Source: Pegoplata infirma
Taxonomy: Eukaryota; Arthropoda; Insecta; Diptera; Anthomyiidae
Assembly: GCA_963921195.1 (NCBI GenBank)
Contig: CAWUER010000514.1
Coordinates: forward strand, 2,108,001 to 2,172,000
DNA: 64,000 nt
Reading direction: 5' to 3'
Shown here: positions 9,638-20,175 of the stretch, piece after piece
Layout: each line of letters opens with the position of its first letter
How positions within the stretch are numbered: the first letter of the stretch is position 1
Made by a program: the position numbers and the translations under genes
The notes under the pieces: generated by a model
What the model was told of the DNA's origin: nothing
The model's database searches: none
The model's input: only the letters and a program-made list of their open reading frames with translations

Positions 9638-10200
9638 GTGACGTTACTGAAGGATTTTTTTTTATTTTTGTTTTTTACTTTTTTGCTTAATAATTTGGTA
9701 TTTAATTGCATCTTAAAACTCCTCTACTATGATTTTTTCGCCGTGTAGGGTCCCTCTATTAACCCAAGAAAAAAAAGACCCGAAAATCGTAACGAAATTC
9801 GTACGTGTGACGTTACTGACATATTGCGTAACGTTACTGACACTGCTTTTATGTCATTTACTTGATTAAAGCATAAAATATTAAGCCCACCTTTTGGATA
9901 AAAATAATCTTTCATCCTTCCTTTTTTAAAATACTGGGCAATAATAAACATTAACTCTTTCAATTCGCTCATTTTTACACAAACGTTCAGTTACCTCCAA
10001 ACACACTTCCAAAATCCGGTGACGTTACTGACAGCTTAAAATGGTCATAACTTCACAACAAAACGAGATACAGCAAAATTGTCTGTATATGAAACAACAG
10101 TTATGACGAGAACTTTCATATGCCGCTCTCAAGTTGGGAGAAATAATTGTATTTTAAAAAGATATTGACCAAAATATGTAAACGAGCGTGACGTTACTGA
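9638..10200. repeat. Five same-strand copies of GTGACGTTACTGA
   Basis: 13-mers at 9638, 9807, 9828 (one change), 10019 and 10188, all in the same orientation. The tight pair at 9807/9828 lies in a minus-strand open frame (9727-9972) that would encode SVTLRNMSVTS. That frame is unrecognised and may be a remnant. This is not a tandem repeat, because the spacers differ. Confidence 0.8.
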
Positions 10201-10210
10201 CGGTGGCCTT

Positions 10211-11500
10211 GCCCATATGTTATGTATAAAAACAAAACTTAGGTAAAAGATTCAAGTTTGTGTATGTTAAATTTAATATTGTTAACAATGCTTTTTTACA
10301 AAATAAATGTCATATGCAATTTAGTTAAAACTCGAGCAATTTCTTGAACTCAATATAAAAAAATTTACCTAAGTCACATTAGACTGTTTAACACTATTTA
10401 TTTTTTTGGGCGTTGGGACTTAAAAAATAAAAAAAATGTTGTTACAGTTCTATAACAACTTGAATTCAAACTTAACTCAAAATATCGAAAAAATTGAGAA
10501 AATAGATAAAAAGTCATATCATATTCCCCTTGAAATTCGATTTTCAAACTTCGGAACCGATGCGGCAGGTCTTACCCATATCCGATTTTCCTAAAATTTT
10601 GTGAGACATGTTTTTACACTCAAATACACATTTGAAGGGGGCCCGGTCAATATCTAACAACTTCGTTTTTATCGTGCACCCTATTCGGCACAGCCGAATA
10701 TAGCTTTCTTACTTGTTTATTTTATGATTGAAATACTAATAGGACAAAATAAAATGAAATCGGAAATAACGGACAATTTTTTTTTTAATTCCAAGATATT
10801 AACATTTGAATTGAACAAAAATGATTTGTTACTTTTACTTTTGTTTTACTTTTGTTAAGAGCTTCAAGTTGACTAAGAAGCTCTTAATATGAGTTCAGAT
10901 TTTTGAGCTTATACCGTATACGCATTATTTTTTTTTAACTCCCAGCAAAAACTAGCACTCATTCCAATTGGATTACCTGATAATGAGTACCAGTTACTAT
11001 CAGCATTACTTTAAACCAAAAAAAAGGACTTACTTTTAACTCACTATGTAACTAGATTTTCAATCTGAATTTTAAAAATCAGTTATATTTCAAAGAAATA
11101 CAGTGCAACCTTGCTTAACGAAACTAATAGAAATTTTTGCAGTTGCAATAACTGAGGTTGTTGTGCAAACCGCGGTTCAATTTTTTAGGGCGCTACCTCT
11201 CTTTTATGGTTTAATTTGAAAAAAAAAAACTAATTTTAGTACGCATATAAATCATTTACCTTTAAAATAAATTCATTACTAATTATTGGTTATGTTTTTT
11301 TCGGTTTACTTATTGAAGTAAATTCATTACTTTTAATAAAAATCGTATAAAACAACCATTTATAGTAACAGCCCAAGCAGAAAAATATGATGGTACAAAA
11401 AATAAGCCTCTGGTAAAGCACTCTATTTTGTACTGGTTAATTACTTAATTTTTTGTATATAAAGTGGTATACAATCACACATAGGAAAGGGCTTAACCAG
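10211..11500. other. AT-rich stretch with a mini-me tail fragment
   Basis: Mostly low-complexity. At about 10560-10716 there is a mini-me-like 3' end. It has the hairpin ATTCGGCACAGCCGAAT, then TATAGCTTTCTTACTTG, the same tail as the complete elements further right. CCCAGCAAAAAC near 10946 and CCCAAGCAGAAAAAT near 11374 resemble ends of the CCC...GGG MITEs, but partners were not found. No gene. Confidence 0.55.
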
Positions 11501-11507
11501 TACTTTT

Positions 11508-12760
11508 TTTATCCAAAATCTCGAACATTATATAATCCTATTTCTCGTGATGCCAGTGGAAACTCCGAAAAGTCTCCGTTTTCTTTAAAAATATTTCCTT
11601 TCAATAAAATATCATCACCTTTGTATTTCGACCGTTTTTTACTAAAAATTTATTTAACAATTATTACATTTCTATTTTGCAGCAAACATACGTTATCAGA
11701 ATGAATGGATCTAACTTTAAATCCATGAATATTTACAAAATAAAAAGAAGCTTCTAGAGTTAGTTTCTTTAACATTTCCAAGAGAATATCTAGATAATTT
11801 ACTAATCGGATAAACCAAAGGAATATTATTTTCTGAATTATCGGAATGAAAAACATGTAGTTTTCTTTGAATTTGAGCAATAGGATCCTTTATAATACTT
11901 TTTATATAATGCAAACTATTTTCAAAATCGAAAGCAGAAAATTGTAATAATGGCGCTCCCATATAGTGTTTATAAACCGGTTAACCGAAAAACCGGGTTT
12001 TTCCCAAAATTTCGGTTTTTTTGCAAACCGGGTTTTTTCAGTCGGTTAACCGGTTTTTTCTATTCATCTAAATCGGAATATTTTTGCAAATATTAAGGGT
12101 TTACTTTATTTTTTCATGATATTTTTAAAATTTCGTTCAAAACACCTTGAAAATCCATGGGAAAGTAAGTATTAAATATTTTTTACCTTCAAGAATCAAT
12201 TTTCAAAATAGGAATTTTATTCCGAATCTGGTAAATATTTGAATTACCTTCGTAAGCGTTTTTGGACACTTTCATTGAAAACTTTATAAGTGACCGTTAA
12301 TCAGTTACTAAAATTCCTGTTAATGGAGAAAATGTCAATAAAAGCACATCAAAATAAAATACGGTACCGCGATTTACAACGATTTTTTTTTTTTTTTTTT
12401 TAAACAAAACCAATCAAAATTAAACTAAAACTCTGGTGAATATGGGAAAATAAAGAATCGTATTTAAGTATCGCTATAGTTAAAGGTAAACATGTTAACT
12501 TATTGTTACATTCGCTTTTTTATTTAATAAAAATTTGCTATTTTAAAGTGTTTTTTGGGCTTGTCAGTAAAAAGAAAAAACCGGTTAACCGGTTTTTTAT
12601 TCCGGTTTAACCGAGAAAACCGGTTAACCGAAAAAGCCGATTTTCGGTTATACGAGAAACCGGTTTTCCAAAATGTCGGTTTTTTATAAACACTAGACTC
12701 CCATATTAACAACGTCATCTGCTATATTAATTAAGTGTATATTCATTGTTTGTGATTTTT
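11508..12760 (-). pseudogene. DNA-transposon-type ORF remnant, split and frameshifted
   Basis: Reading leftward on the minus strand from about 12760: IHLINIADDVVNMGAP, then (after the hAT-like element 11964-12697) LLQFSAFDFENSLHYIK and IIKDPIAQIQRKLH. A frameshift gives FYFVNIHGFKVRSIHSDN. A stop or short intron near 11655 follows, then GDFSEFPLASREIGLYN, ending about 11508. This pattern (IHLADDV, then SAFxFENxLxxIK) resembles proteins repeatedly found in arthropod DNA-transposon ORFs. I do not name a family. Not functional as it stands. Confidence 0.55.
11964..12697. mobile_element. hAT-like MITE with CGGTTAACCG motifs
   Basis: Ends TAGTGTTTATAAA and TTTATAAACACTA(GA), flanked by the 8-bp CTCCCATA at 11956-11963 and 12698-12705. 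Both end regions are packed with AACCGGTTAACCG-type palindromes. No transposase. The terminus TAGTGTTT matches the family at 17491-18698. It disrupts the transposase-like ORF. Confidence 0.85.
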
Positions 12761-12787
12761 TTTTTTGATTTTGATGTGGCACTAAAC

Positions 12788-12955
12788 CAGCGATACGCAG
12801 ACACATTCTATAACATTTATGCTTGTGTGGGTAGTAGCAAGCGAAAAGTCAACAAATTTGCTTAAGCAACAGAATTTTATAGTGTATGTGTGTTGACAGC
12901 GCACAAGCAGCGCCTATTCCCGCGGGAATAGGAATTACAAAAATGCGTATCACTG
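12788..12955. mobile_element. Small hAT-like MITE (168 bp)
   Basis: Ends CAGCGATACGCA and TGCGTATCACTG with a perfect 8-bp TSD CACTAAAC (12780-12787, 12956-12963). The interior has a perfect 20-bp palindrome centred on CCCGCGGG near 12923. Confidence 0.88.
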
Positions 12956-13081
12956 CACTAAACCTATAGATTTCAAGTCTATAGTTTTGTTTAGGCCTGT
13001 TGGACCAGCTCAATGGCTGACATAACCAGTTTCTTCAAAAAAAAAAATACGTCCAATCGTATTTTGTTAGTATGTATATTA

Positions 13082-14188
13082 GAGTGTCCCTTATTTTGGA
13101 AATGTTGGAAATCTTGAGACGGTACCCGCTCATTTTTTTCCTTTTGACTTAAAAATAACTCAGGAAAAATTTTACGCCCCTAGGACCACGCCTTCCCTAC
13201 GCGACGGGGCCTTAAAGAGCGGGGCCTTAAAAATCATTTTTCCATACAAACCAAAAAAATTTTTTTTTGATTTTTAATTTTTTTGTTATTATTTATTATA
13301 TTACTTGGTTTGCTTATTCACGACAAAAAATTTGATTTTGGTGGGATAAGTCTTTCAGTGCTAAAAAATTTTTCGCAAAAAAAAATTTTGAGCCGCCGGG
13401 GTCCTACAGTAAAAAATTTTTAAAAAATATTTTTTTTTAGTTTTGACCAGCAAAGGTTTTAGCTGCTATGTTGCTTTAAATGATATATATTCCAAAAAAA
13501 AATTATTCATATCTGTGACATCTTTATCTTTTTCGAAAAAAAAAAAAATTGAGCCGTAGGAATCCTACGGTAAAAAATTTTTAAAAAATATTTTTTTTTT
13601 AGTTTTGAAAAGCAAAGGTTTTAGTTGTTATGTTGTTTTTAATGATATATATTCCAAAAAAAATATTTTTCATATTTGTGACATTTTTATCGTGTATCGA
13701 AAAAAATCAACAATGCATTTTTTACCCTTTTTTAGAACACGATAAAGATGTCACATATACAAAAAATATTTTTTTATGAATATATATCATTTAAAACAAC
13801 ATAGCAGCTAAAACCGTTGCTGGTCAAAACTAAAAAAAAATATTTTTTAAAATTTTTTTACTGTAGGACCCTGGCGGCTCAAAATTTTTTTTTGCGAAAA
13901 ATTTTTTAGCGCTGAAAGACTTATCCCACCAAAATCAAATTTTTTGTTGTGAATAAGCAGACCAAGTAATATAATAAGTAATAACAAAAAAATTAAAAAT
14001 CAAAAAAAAATTTTTTTGGTTTGTATGGAAAAATGATTTTTAAGGCCCCGCTCTTTAAGGCCCCGTCGCGTAGGGAAGGCGTGGTCCTAGGGGCGTAAAA
14101 TTTTTCCTGAGTTATTTTTAAGTCAAAAGGAAAAAAATGAGCGGGTACCGTCTCCAGATTTCCAACATTTCCAAAATAAGGGACACTC
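13082..14188. mobile_element. Foldback element (1.1 kb), TA target
   Basis: Two long inverted arms (13082-13696 and 13734-14188) with a loop of about 37 bp. Ends are GAGTGTCCCTTATTTTGGAA and its complement, flanked by TA (13080-13081, 14189-14190), suggesting a Tc1/mariner-type target. The left arm is longer because a segment of about 170 bp (starting near 13376) is tandemly duplicated within it and not in the right arm. No coding region. Confidence 0.88.
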
Positions 14189-14190
14189 TA

Positions 14191-14702
14191 ATGTATATAT
14201 ATATTTAAAAGTTGGCATACGTGCAAAAAGCAACACCAGGTTAAAGTGACAATAGATTAGCAACCATAAAGAATAACGGAATATACCGTTATTTATGATG
14301 ACGCCACGCTAAAGCCTAGACACTCAAGTTGGCTCTGCACACAAAAAACGACCATTGCCTTCGCAATGGAGGCAGTGAAACAATGCTCCCAAGTGCCGAT
14401 AGACATATAATCAGACCACAAGTGTCCGACGCAATGCCGAGTGAATCAGCAGGCTCAACAAAAAAAAACACGCGGTACAGTTTTGTCTTTAACTTTAATC
14501 AACTACAACGCCGCAGCTTACACGTCCTTAATCATTGACTGACCGATTACAACTGGTTTGTGAATTTAGAGCATACAAATCTGGCATAATTTTAACAAAT
14601 TTTCTTAAAATATTAATGTGGGTAATTTGCTCGTTGACAAAATGCGATAGGCTGTATATAGAAGTAAAAAATTTCTATACTGATCATATTTCATTGTTTT
14701 TT
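14191..14702. other. Intergenic, no gene recognised
   Basis: Short open frames at 14329-14538 and 14535-14723 have no recognisable product. Confidence 0.5.
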
Positions 14703-15809
14703 ATACCCTCCACTTACAATTAATGATAGAGGGTATATATTAGTTTGTCATTCCGTTTGTAACTCATCGAAATATCGGTCTGAGACCCCATAAAGTATAT
14801 ATTATTGATAAGTGATCGATTCTAACAAGGGAAGTATCTCAACCTTTATGAACCGATTTGCCTGAAACTTAAAATATATATAAAAGAGACGATTTTAAGG
14901 TTGGAGTGTCTCGGCTCATCGGCCATATCAGTGTTTAAAAATTTCGTTGTCCCCTTATGAAACATTGAGGACCTTCGGGAAAATTTCGATAACTCCCGAA
15001 CTAACAGGAGTATCGTCTAGCGCAAAAATACGTGTCGACTTAAATTTAATAAAGATTATTTCGTATTCATATTGATATCGTAGGTCTATGTATTTATTTA
15101 CACATTTTCATAAAAAAAATATTTAACAAAGCCGAATTTTTACAAGGTTATGCCACCGTTGGATAGGCATTAAAAAATCCTCATATGCAAACATCATATA
15201 GTTTCTTAGCAAGAAATGGCTAAAAAAATCAAAAAAAAGATTTTTTCGCAATTTTTTTATCCATGTTTTGAACCCCTAAATCCCTGATATGACCGATATG
15301 CCGAGACACCCCAACCTTAGAATTGTCTTTTTTATATATATTTCACGTTTCGTGCAAATCGGTTCATAAGGGTTCAGAAACTTCTATTGTAAGACATTCT
15401 AGCGATGTCCGTCTGTGGAAATGGTGATCACGACCAAGGTATTAAACATATATGACTGAGACTTATCACATTTACTTGTTGTTGTCATAAGTTGTTTGGT
15501 ATTACATTTGAGCGAAATCGGTGAAGCGGTTCAGAAGTTATGAACGAAAATGTAAGAACACCTCGAAAATTTTAGTACATTCTACATATGCTGCTGGTTG
15601 GCATATGTGAACAGAATTGGACACAGAGTGGTATTTTTACAAGTACAAACCTATTTTTGTACAAAAATAAAAATCGCGGAATACTTTTTTCACCAACAAA
15701 TTTTTTCCGCGATTTTTTTTTCAAAAGAATTTTTTTCGCAAAAAAAAAATTTTTAGATAGTGGAGGGTATCTATACATTCGGCAAGGCCGAATTTAACTT
15801 TTTTATTTG
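14703..15809 (+). mobile_element. mini-me/DINE-1-like element
   Basis: Begins ATACCCTCCAC after a T run, and has GAGACCCCATAAAGTATATA, the conserved core seen in other copies, and repeated segments on pressure of the form ATTCCGTTTGTAAC. It ends with GGAGGGTAT, the hairpin ATTCGGCAAGGCCGAAT and TTATTTG before another T run. In dipterans such elements are non-autonomous relatives of Helentrons. The (GTCY)n tract is reduced here to a few units (about 15405). No ORF. Confidence 0.75.
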
Positions 15810-15926
15810 TTTTTTTTTTTTAATTATACCTCCACCATATAATAGAAAAAATCGGAACTGTGTGGCTTTCCTATATTAGTTAAATCAAAACATTTTCTCT
15901 GAAATTCTTCTGTTATATCTTTAGAT

Positions 15927-16060
15927 CAGTGTTGGCTACCGTTACCCTACGGTTACCGTTACCAATACCGAAATAAAAATTTTTTAACGTTACCGATAAA
16001 AAACCGTAAAAATTATTCGACTTTTTACCGGTATTATATCGGTTTTGTTTCGGTTGTCTT
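15927..16060. mobile_element. Possible MITE fragment with ACCGTTACC repeats
   Basis: Starts CAGTGTTGGCTACCG and is dense in CGGTAACG/ACCGTTACC motifs, in the style of the other hAT-like ends here. No matching right end was found. Confidence 0.4.
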
Positions 16061-16252
16061 AATATTACCTATTTATTATTATTTTTAATTAAAAACAAAG
16101 TAAAATATTTTTAATGAACGTAAAAAAATTAAAAATGTTATTCTTTGCAAATTTATTGTTATTTGGACAAGGACAATGAGGAAATCGGTCCAACCAATGT
16201 TCAAAGTCGCAATTAACTAAATTTAGACAAAGAAAAAGTTCGAAAGATATAA

Positions 16253-16796
16253 GTGAGTGCTGGGGAACATCACATTGCAGTCTACACGGATGGATCAAAG
16301 ATGCCACAGGGAACAGGTAGCGGTGTATACTGTGAGAAACTGGGAATTGAACACAGTTCAAGGATACAGGACAGCTGTAATATTTTTCAGGCGGAACTGC
16401 GTGCAGTATCAGAGGCGGCCATTATTTACATTGATAGTCAGGCGGCTTTAAAGGCATTATATAATAGGAATATTCGATCAAAGGTTGTCAGCCGTTGTCG
16501 CCAAGAGCTTATGGCTCTAATCGAACAACACTCTTTAAGACTGTGCTGGGTTCCAGGTCATCAGAATATTCCAGGAAACGAGAAAGCTGACGAGTTAGCT
16601 CGTATGGGAGCGGTTTTACCATTAAGTTCAATCACGACCGACGTGCATCCGGGCCTGGATGCGATTTATTTCGAAATACGGAGAACATTTGAACGACAGG
16701 AAGATTTGAAATGGGAAAGCAGCCAGGACTGTATCCAGACGAAGGCCTTGTGGACTCGCGGTGGAAAAAGTGTCCAGAAAACACTACTTGCGGGCT
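16253..16796 (+). pseudogene. LINE RNase H domain fragment
   Basis: Encodes an RNase H-type domain: AVYTDGSKMPQG, FQAELRAVSEA, IYIDSQAALKAL and LCWVPGHQNIPGNEKADELA give the acidic catalytic set. The stretch between the second and third motifs is shorter than in the LOA copy, implying an internal deletion. It comes from an I/R1-group element distinct from the LOA copies. It is fused in frame to an unrelated endonuclease fragment at about 16797 (same open frame, 16253-17101), so a chimeric ORF exists by chance or by template switching. Confidence 0.8.
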
Positions 16797-17490
16797 GTGT
16801 ATATGGCGTTAAAAAAGAGCTAAAAAAGTACAATATTTCATACGAGTTTAGTGTAAAAGAAGACATTGAACTTATTATCATAAAAACCTCAACTAAAACT
16901 ATTAATATTTTGCCACTATATCTAAGAGCATCTACCTGGAATGATAGTTTCGAAATGGTAAGAAATTTCCTAACAACTGAAGATGTAGAAAATCTTGTCC
17001 TTATTGGGGACTTAAATATCCGAATAGGAAACGAACAACAGTACATAGACGAGTTTATAAAATCCACTTTTAAAGCTGGCCTTGATGTAAGAAAATCTTG
17101 AGATACACAAGTTGAAGCAAAAGGTAAAACATTTCTTGAATTTTGTCAAGATTTTGGTTTATATATTTTGAATGGTTGTACTAAAGGCGATGAAACTGGA
17201 AATTTTACTTTTATGAGTGGTGTTGGAGCATCAGTTAATGATATATGTGCTTTGGCACATGATAATTTAGAATTAGTTGAATCCTTTATGGTAAAAAATA
17301 AGCTATGGTCTGATCACATGCCTATAATTTTAACCCTAAATGTAAAAGTGAGAAATGTTGATAATTCAATGAAACTACTTCCAAAACTTAGATGGAATGA
17401 TAGAAAAACAGAACAATATAAAGTAAATCTTGATCAAGAAATATGCAACATAAAACAGTTCAAAAATAATTTGGATTTAAAGGATATGAT
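16797..17490 (+). pseudogene. Old LINE, piece 1: endonuclease domain
   Basis: Endonuclease/exonuclease-type domain of a second LINE, lacking its N-terminus. VENLVLIGDLNIRIGNEQ holds the conserved GDxN motif, and LWSDHMPIILTLN the SDHxP motif. A stop (TGA, 17099-17101) breaks the frame, which resumes through NGCTKGDETGNFTF to LDLKDM. It is cut off by the element starting at 17491. RT pieces of the same element follow downstream between insertions. Clade not assigned. Confidence 0.8.
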
Positions 17491-18698
17491 TAGTGTTTGG
17501 GAATTCCCGGACTTTTCAATTTCCCGGGAAACGGGAAAAAAATAATTTATTTCCCGGGATTCCCGGGAATCCCGGGAAATTTGCATTATTACCCTGCAAA
17601 AAAAGTCATTACCACTTCTCAGTGGAGTGCTTTAAAACTATAACAAATGTAATTAAATACAACAAAAATAACAAAAAACACAAGACAAAAACACGCAAAC
17701 AGTTTTTTCTACTCCAGAATACATAGATATTCAGCACTTAACTCATTACCTATCGCGACACCTCCATACAAATGTAAGTAGATATTCAGTAGATAAGAAC
17801 TACTCCGTGGAAGTAGTTGGAAGTTGTTTGAAAGCTCGGAGTACTTCTTATCTACTGAATATCTACTTACTTTTGTATGAGAGTGTCGCGGAAGGTAATG
17901 AGTTAACTGCTGAATAACAACTTTTTATGGAGTAGAAAAAACTGTTTGTGTGTTTTTTTCTTGTGTTTTTTGTTATTTTTGTTGTATTTCATTACATTTG
18001 TTATAGTTTTAAAGCACTCCACTGAGAAGTACTCCGCACTTTTTTTGCTGGGTAATGTAAATCATAAAAAACATTAAAATTTGATTATCTTTTTACTAAA
18101 AATAGTTTTATTATAGATAAACAATTAATTAAAACATAAAAAATCAAAACTTAAAAGTTAAAAATCCTGAAATACAATAAAACAAAACAAAAAAAATATT
18201 GCAACTTTTTCCTTCACAAAAAATCGCAAAAAATAGCTAAAAATCGCAAAAAAAATTTAAAACTGCGTTATTCGAGAAAAAACTAATATAGTTGGCAGCA
18301 CTTTTAATATTTATTCTGGAAATGTTGATTCTAGGTTCAAAATTTTTATATTTTTTTGACAGTCTTAGCAAAATTATCATTAACCGACGTATATTTTTTG
18401 ACTTTTTAAGTTTTTTCATGATATTAACATACTTTTTACACTTGGTCAGTTTTTCTGTGAATGTATATTTGCACTGTTCTTCCATATAGAAAAAAATACA
18501 AAAAATATCAAATTACATTGTATGTAAAAAAAATGGTAAAAATTAAAGTTAAATAAACGTTTTTATGTAAAAAGGTTTATTTTACAAAATTCCCGGATTT
18601 CCCGGGAAAAATTAAAAAAATTCCCGGGAATTCCCGTCAGTGTTTTCCCGGGAAATCCCGGGAAATCCGACCCGGGAATTCCCGGACCCCAAACACTA
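17491..18698 (+). mobile_element. hAT-like MITE rich in CCCGGG palindromes
   Basis: Ends TAGTGTTTGGGAATTCCC and GGACCCCAAACACTA, with perfect 8-bp TSD GATATGAT (17483-17490, 18699-18706). Both ends are packed with TTCCCGGGAA palindromes. Related copies lie at 45991-47302 and 46203-46910. It contains a second insertion (17592-18052). Confidence 0.9.
17592..18052. mobile_element. Palindromic MITE nested in hAT-like MITE, TA target
   Basis: Near-complete inverted repeat with ends CCCTGCAAAAAAAGT and ACTTTTTTTGCTGGG, flanked by TA. The related copy at 45991 lacks it and so gives an empty site (CATTATTAATATAAG), supporting a TA duplication. Confidence 0.85.
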
Positions 18699-19553
18699 GA
18701 TATGATACAAATTATAAACACTGCAAACCTTAACAGCAACAACCAAGTAGAAAAAACACAATTTATAAAGGAAAATAAATGGTTTAATTACAGATGCCAT
18801 AACTTTAGAGAAAAATCCTTTAAAGCATTGCATCAATATCGGCAAAACCCTACAACAGATAACAAGAAAAAATATCTTATTAAAAACAAAAAGTACAAAG
18901 AAATATGTGAATATACTAAAATCGAATATTACAAAGGTATAGAAAATCAAATAAATCTAGTAAAAAATAATAAAGACTGGTGGAACCTAGTAAAGGAAAT
19001 TAAAAATGTAGAAAGTCAAATAAGTCCTGGAATACAAGCAAATGAATTCAAGCAATATTTTTATGAGCTATTAAACCCACCACTCACGTCAAACAATATC
19101 CTGTATGCAGCAATGTTTTATTCTGATGATGATCTAGATCGCCCAATAAACACCATTGAAATTAAAAATGTACTTGCAAAAGCAAAAAATAATAAAGCTC
19201 CGGGAGAAGATCGCGTAAGTTATGAATTTCTCAAAAATGCTTCGGATAGATTTTTGGAAAAATTAGCGACTTCTTATAACATTATATACGAAACGTCAAA
19301 ATTAGATGAAACATTCCAAAACAGTATAATTTTTCCAATTTTTAAAAAGGGAGAATACAAATAATTATCGTGGAATAGCATTTATGAATACAGTAGCGAA
19401 AACATTTATGAGTATTTTGAATACTAGGCTTAACCAATGGCTACACAAACATAATATAATTACAGAATTTCAAGCTGGTTTCCGCGAAGGGTACTCAACT
19501 TCTGATAATCTGTATAATTTAGCAGCGATTGCACATCTCAAATTTAATGAAAA
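18699..19553 (+). pseudogene. Old LINE, piece 2: linker and first RT motifs
   Basis: Continues the endonuclease piece. There is a long linker (NKWFNYRCHNFREKSFKAL), then RT start NNKAPGEDRVSYEFLKNAS and IIFPIFKKGEYK, with a frameshift at about 19363. The next part, NYRGIAFMNTVAKTFMS and EFQAGFREGYSTSDNLYN, continues in another frame. It ends at a mini-me element inserted into an A run. Confidence 0.85.
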
Positions 19554-20116
19554 CAAGTGAGAGTGTTAAATTCGGCTGTGCCGAATCTTTTATACCCTCC
19601 AAAATGTAAAAAAAAAATTGACAGGGGCGTTTCTTTTTTTTTTTTTTGGGGGGGGGGGCGAAGTTGATAGGGTCAGTGGGGCACGTTTAGAGCACCTTCC
19701 CATCGCGATAAATATACCAAATGTTTCATTTATTTAACAAAAATACAAAAAAACCTGTAAAAACGTGTATTTTTTTAGAGGTTGGTTTAGTTCTTCAAGG
19801 GGGAACTTTTTTCCCCCTGGTCCGATTTCGCCAATTTCCGAACTTAACCTGCCTAGGAACATAAGACATATTTGTGCAAAACTTGAGGTTCCTAGCTCTT
19901 TTATTTTGGACTGCATCGTGTTAACTACAGACGGACGGACGGACGGACAGACGGACGGACGGACGGACGGACGGACGGACGGACATCGCTAAAATGTCTT
20001 AGAATCGATCACTGATCAATAATATATATACTTTATGGGGTCCCCGACCGATATTTCGATGCGTTACACACGGAATGACAAAGTGAGTATACCCCCATAC
20101 TGTAGTTGGAGGGTAT
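19554..20116 (-). mobile_element. mini-me/DINE-1-like element, reverse orientation
   Basis: In reverse: tail CAAGTGAGAG with the hairpin ATTCGGCTGTGCCGAAT and ATACCCTCC at the left, a (GACG)n tract of about 55 bp near 19928-19984 (the (GTCY)n tract of the family), a short TATATA tract, CCCCATAAAG in reverse, and GGAGGGTAT at the right. Inserted between A runs inside the LINE RT. Confidence 0.82.
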
Positions 20117-20175
20117 AAAAAGAAATTGTACGCTTTTTTTGTAGACTTTCGAGCAGCTTTCGACAAAGTATCAAG
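20117..20175 (+). pseudogene. Old LINE, piece 3: RT motif A
   Basis: A fragment of only 59 bp, readable as LYAFFVDFRAAFDKVS. It carries the first catalytic aspartate region of the RT (FVDFRAAFD). It sits exactly between the mini-me and the next MITE. Confidence 0.82.

Noticed and set aside
9727..9972. Real minus-strand gene (MSELKELMF...)
   Set aside because: Short, isolated and without recognisable domain. Kept only as part of the 13-mer repeat observation.
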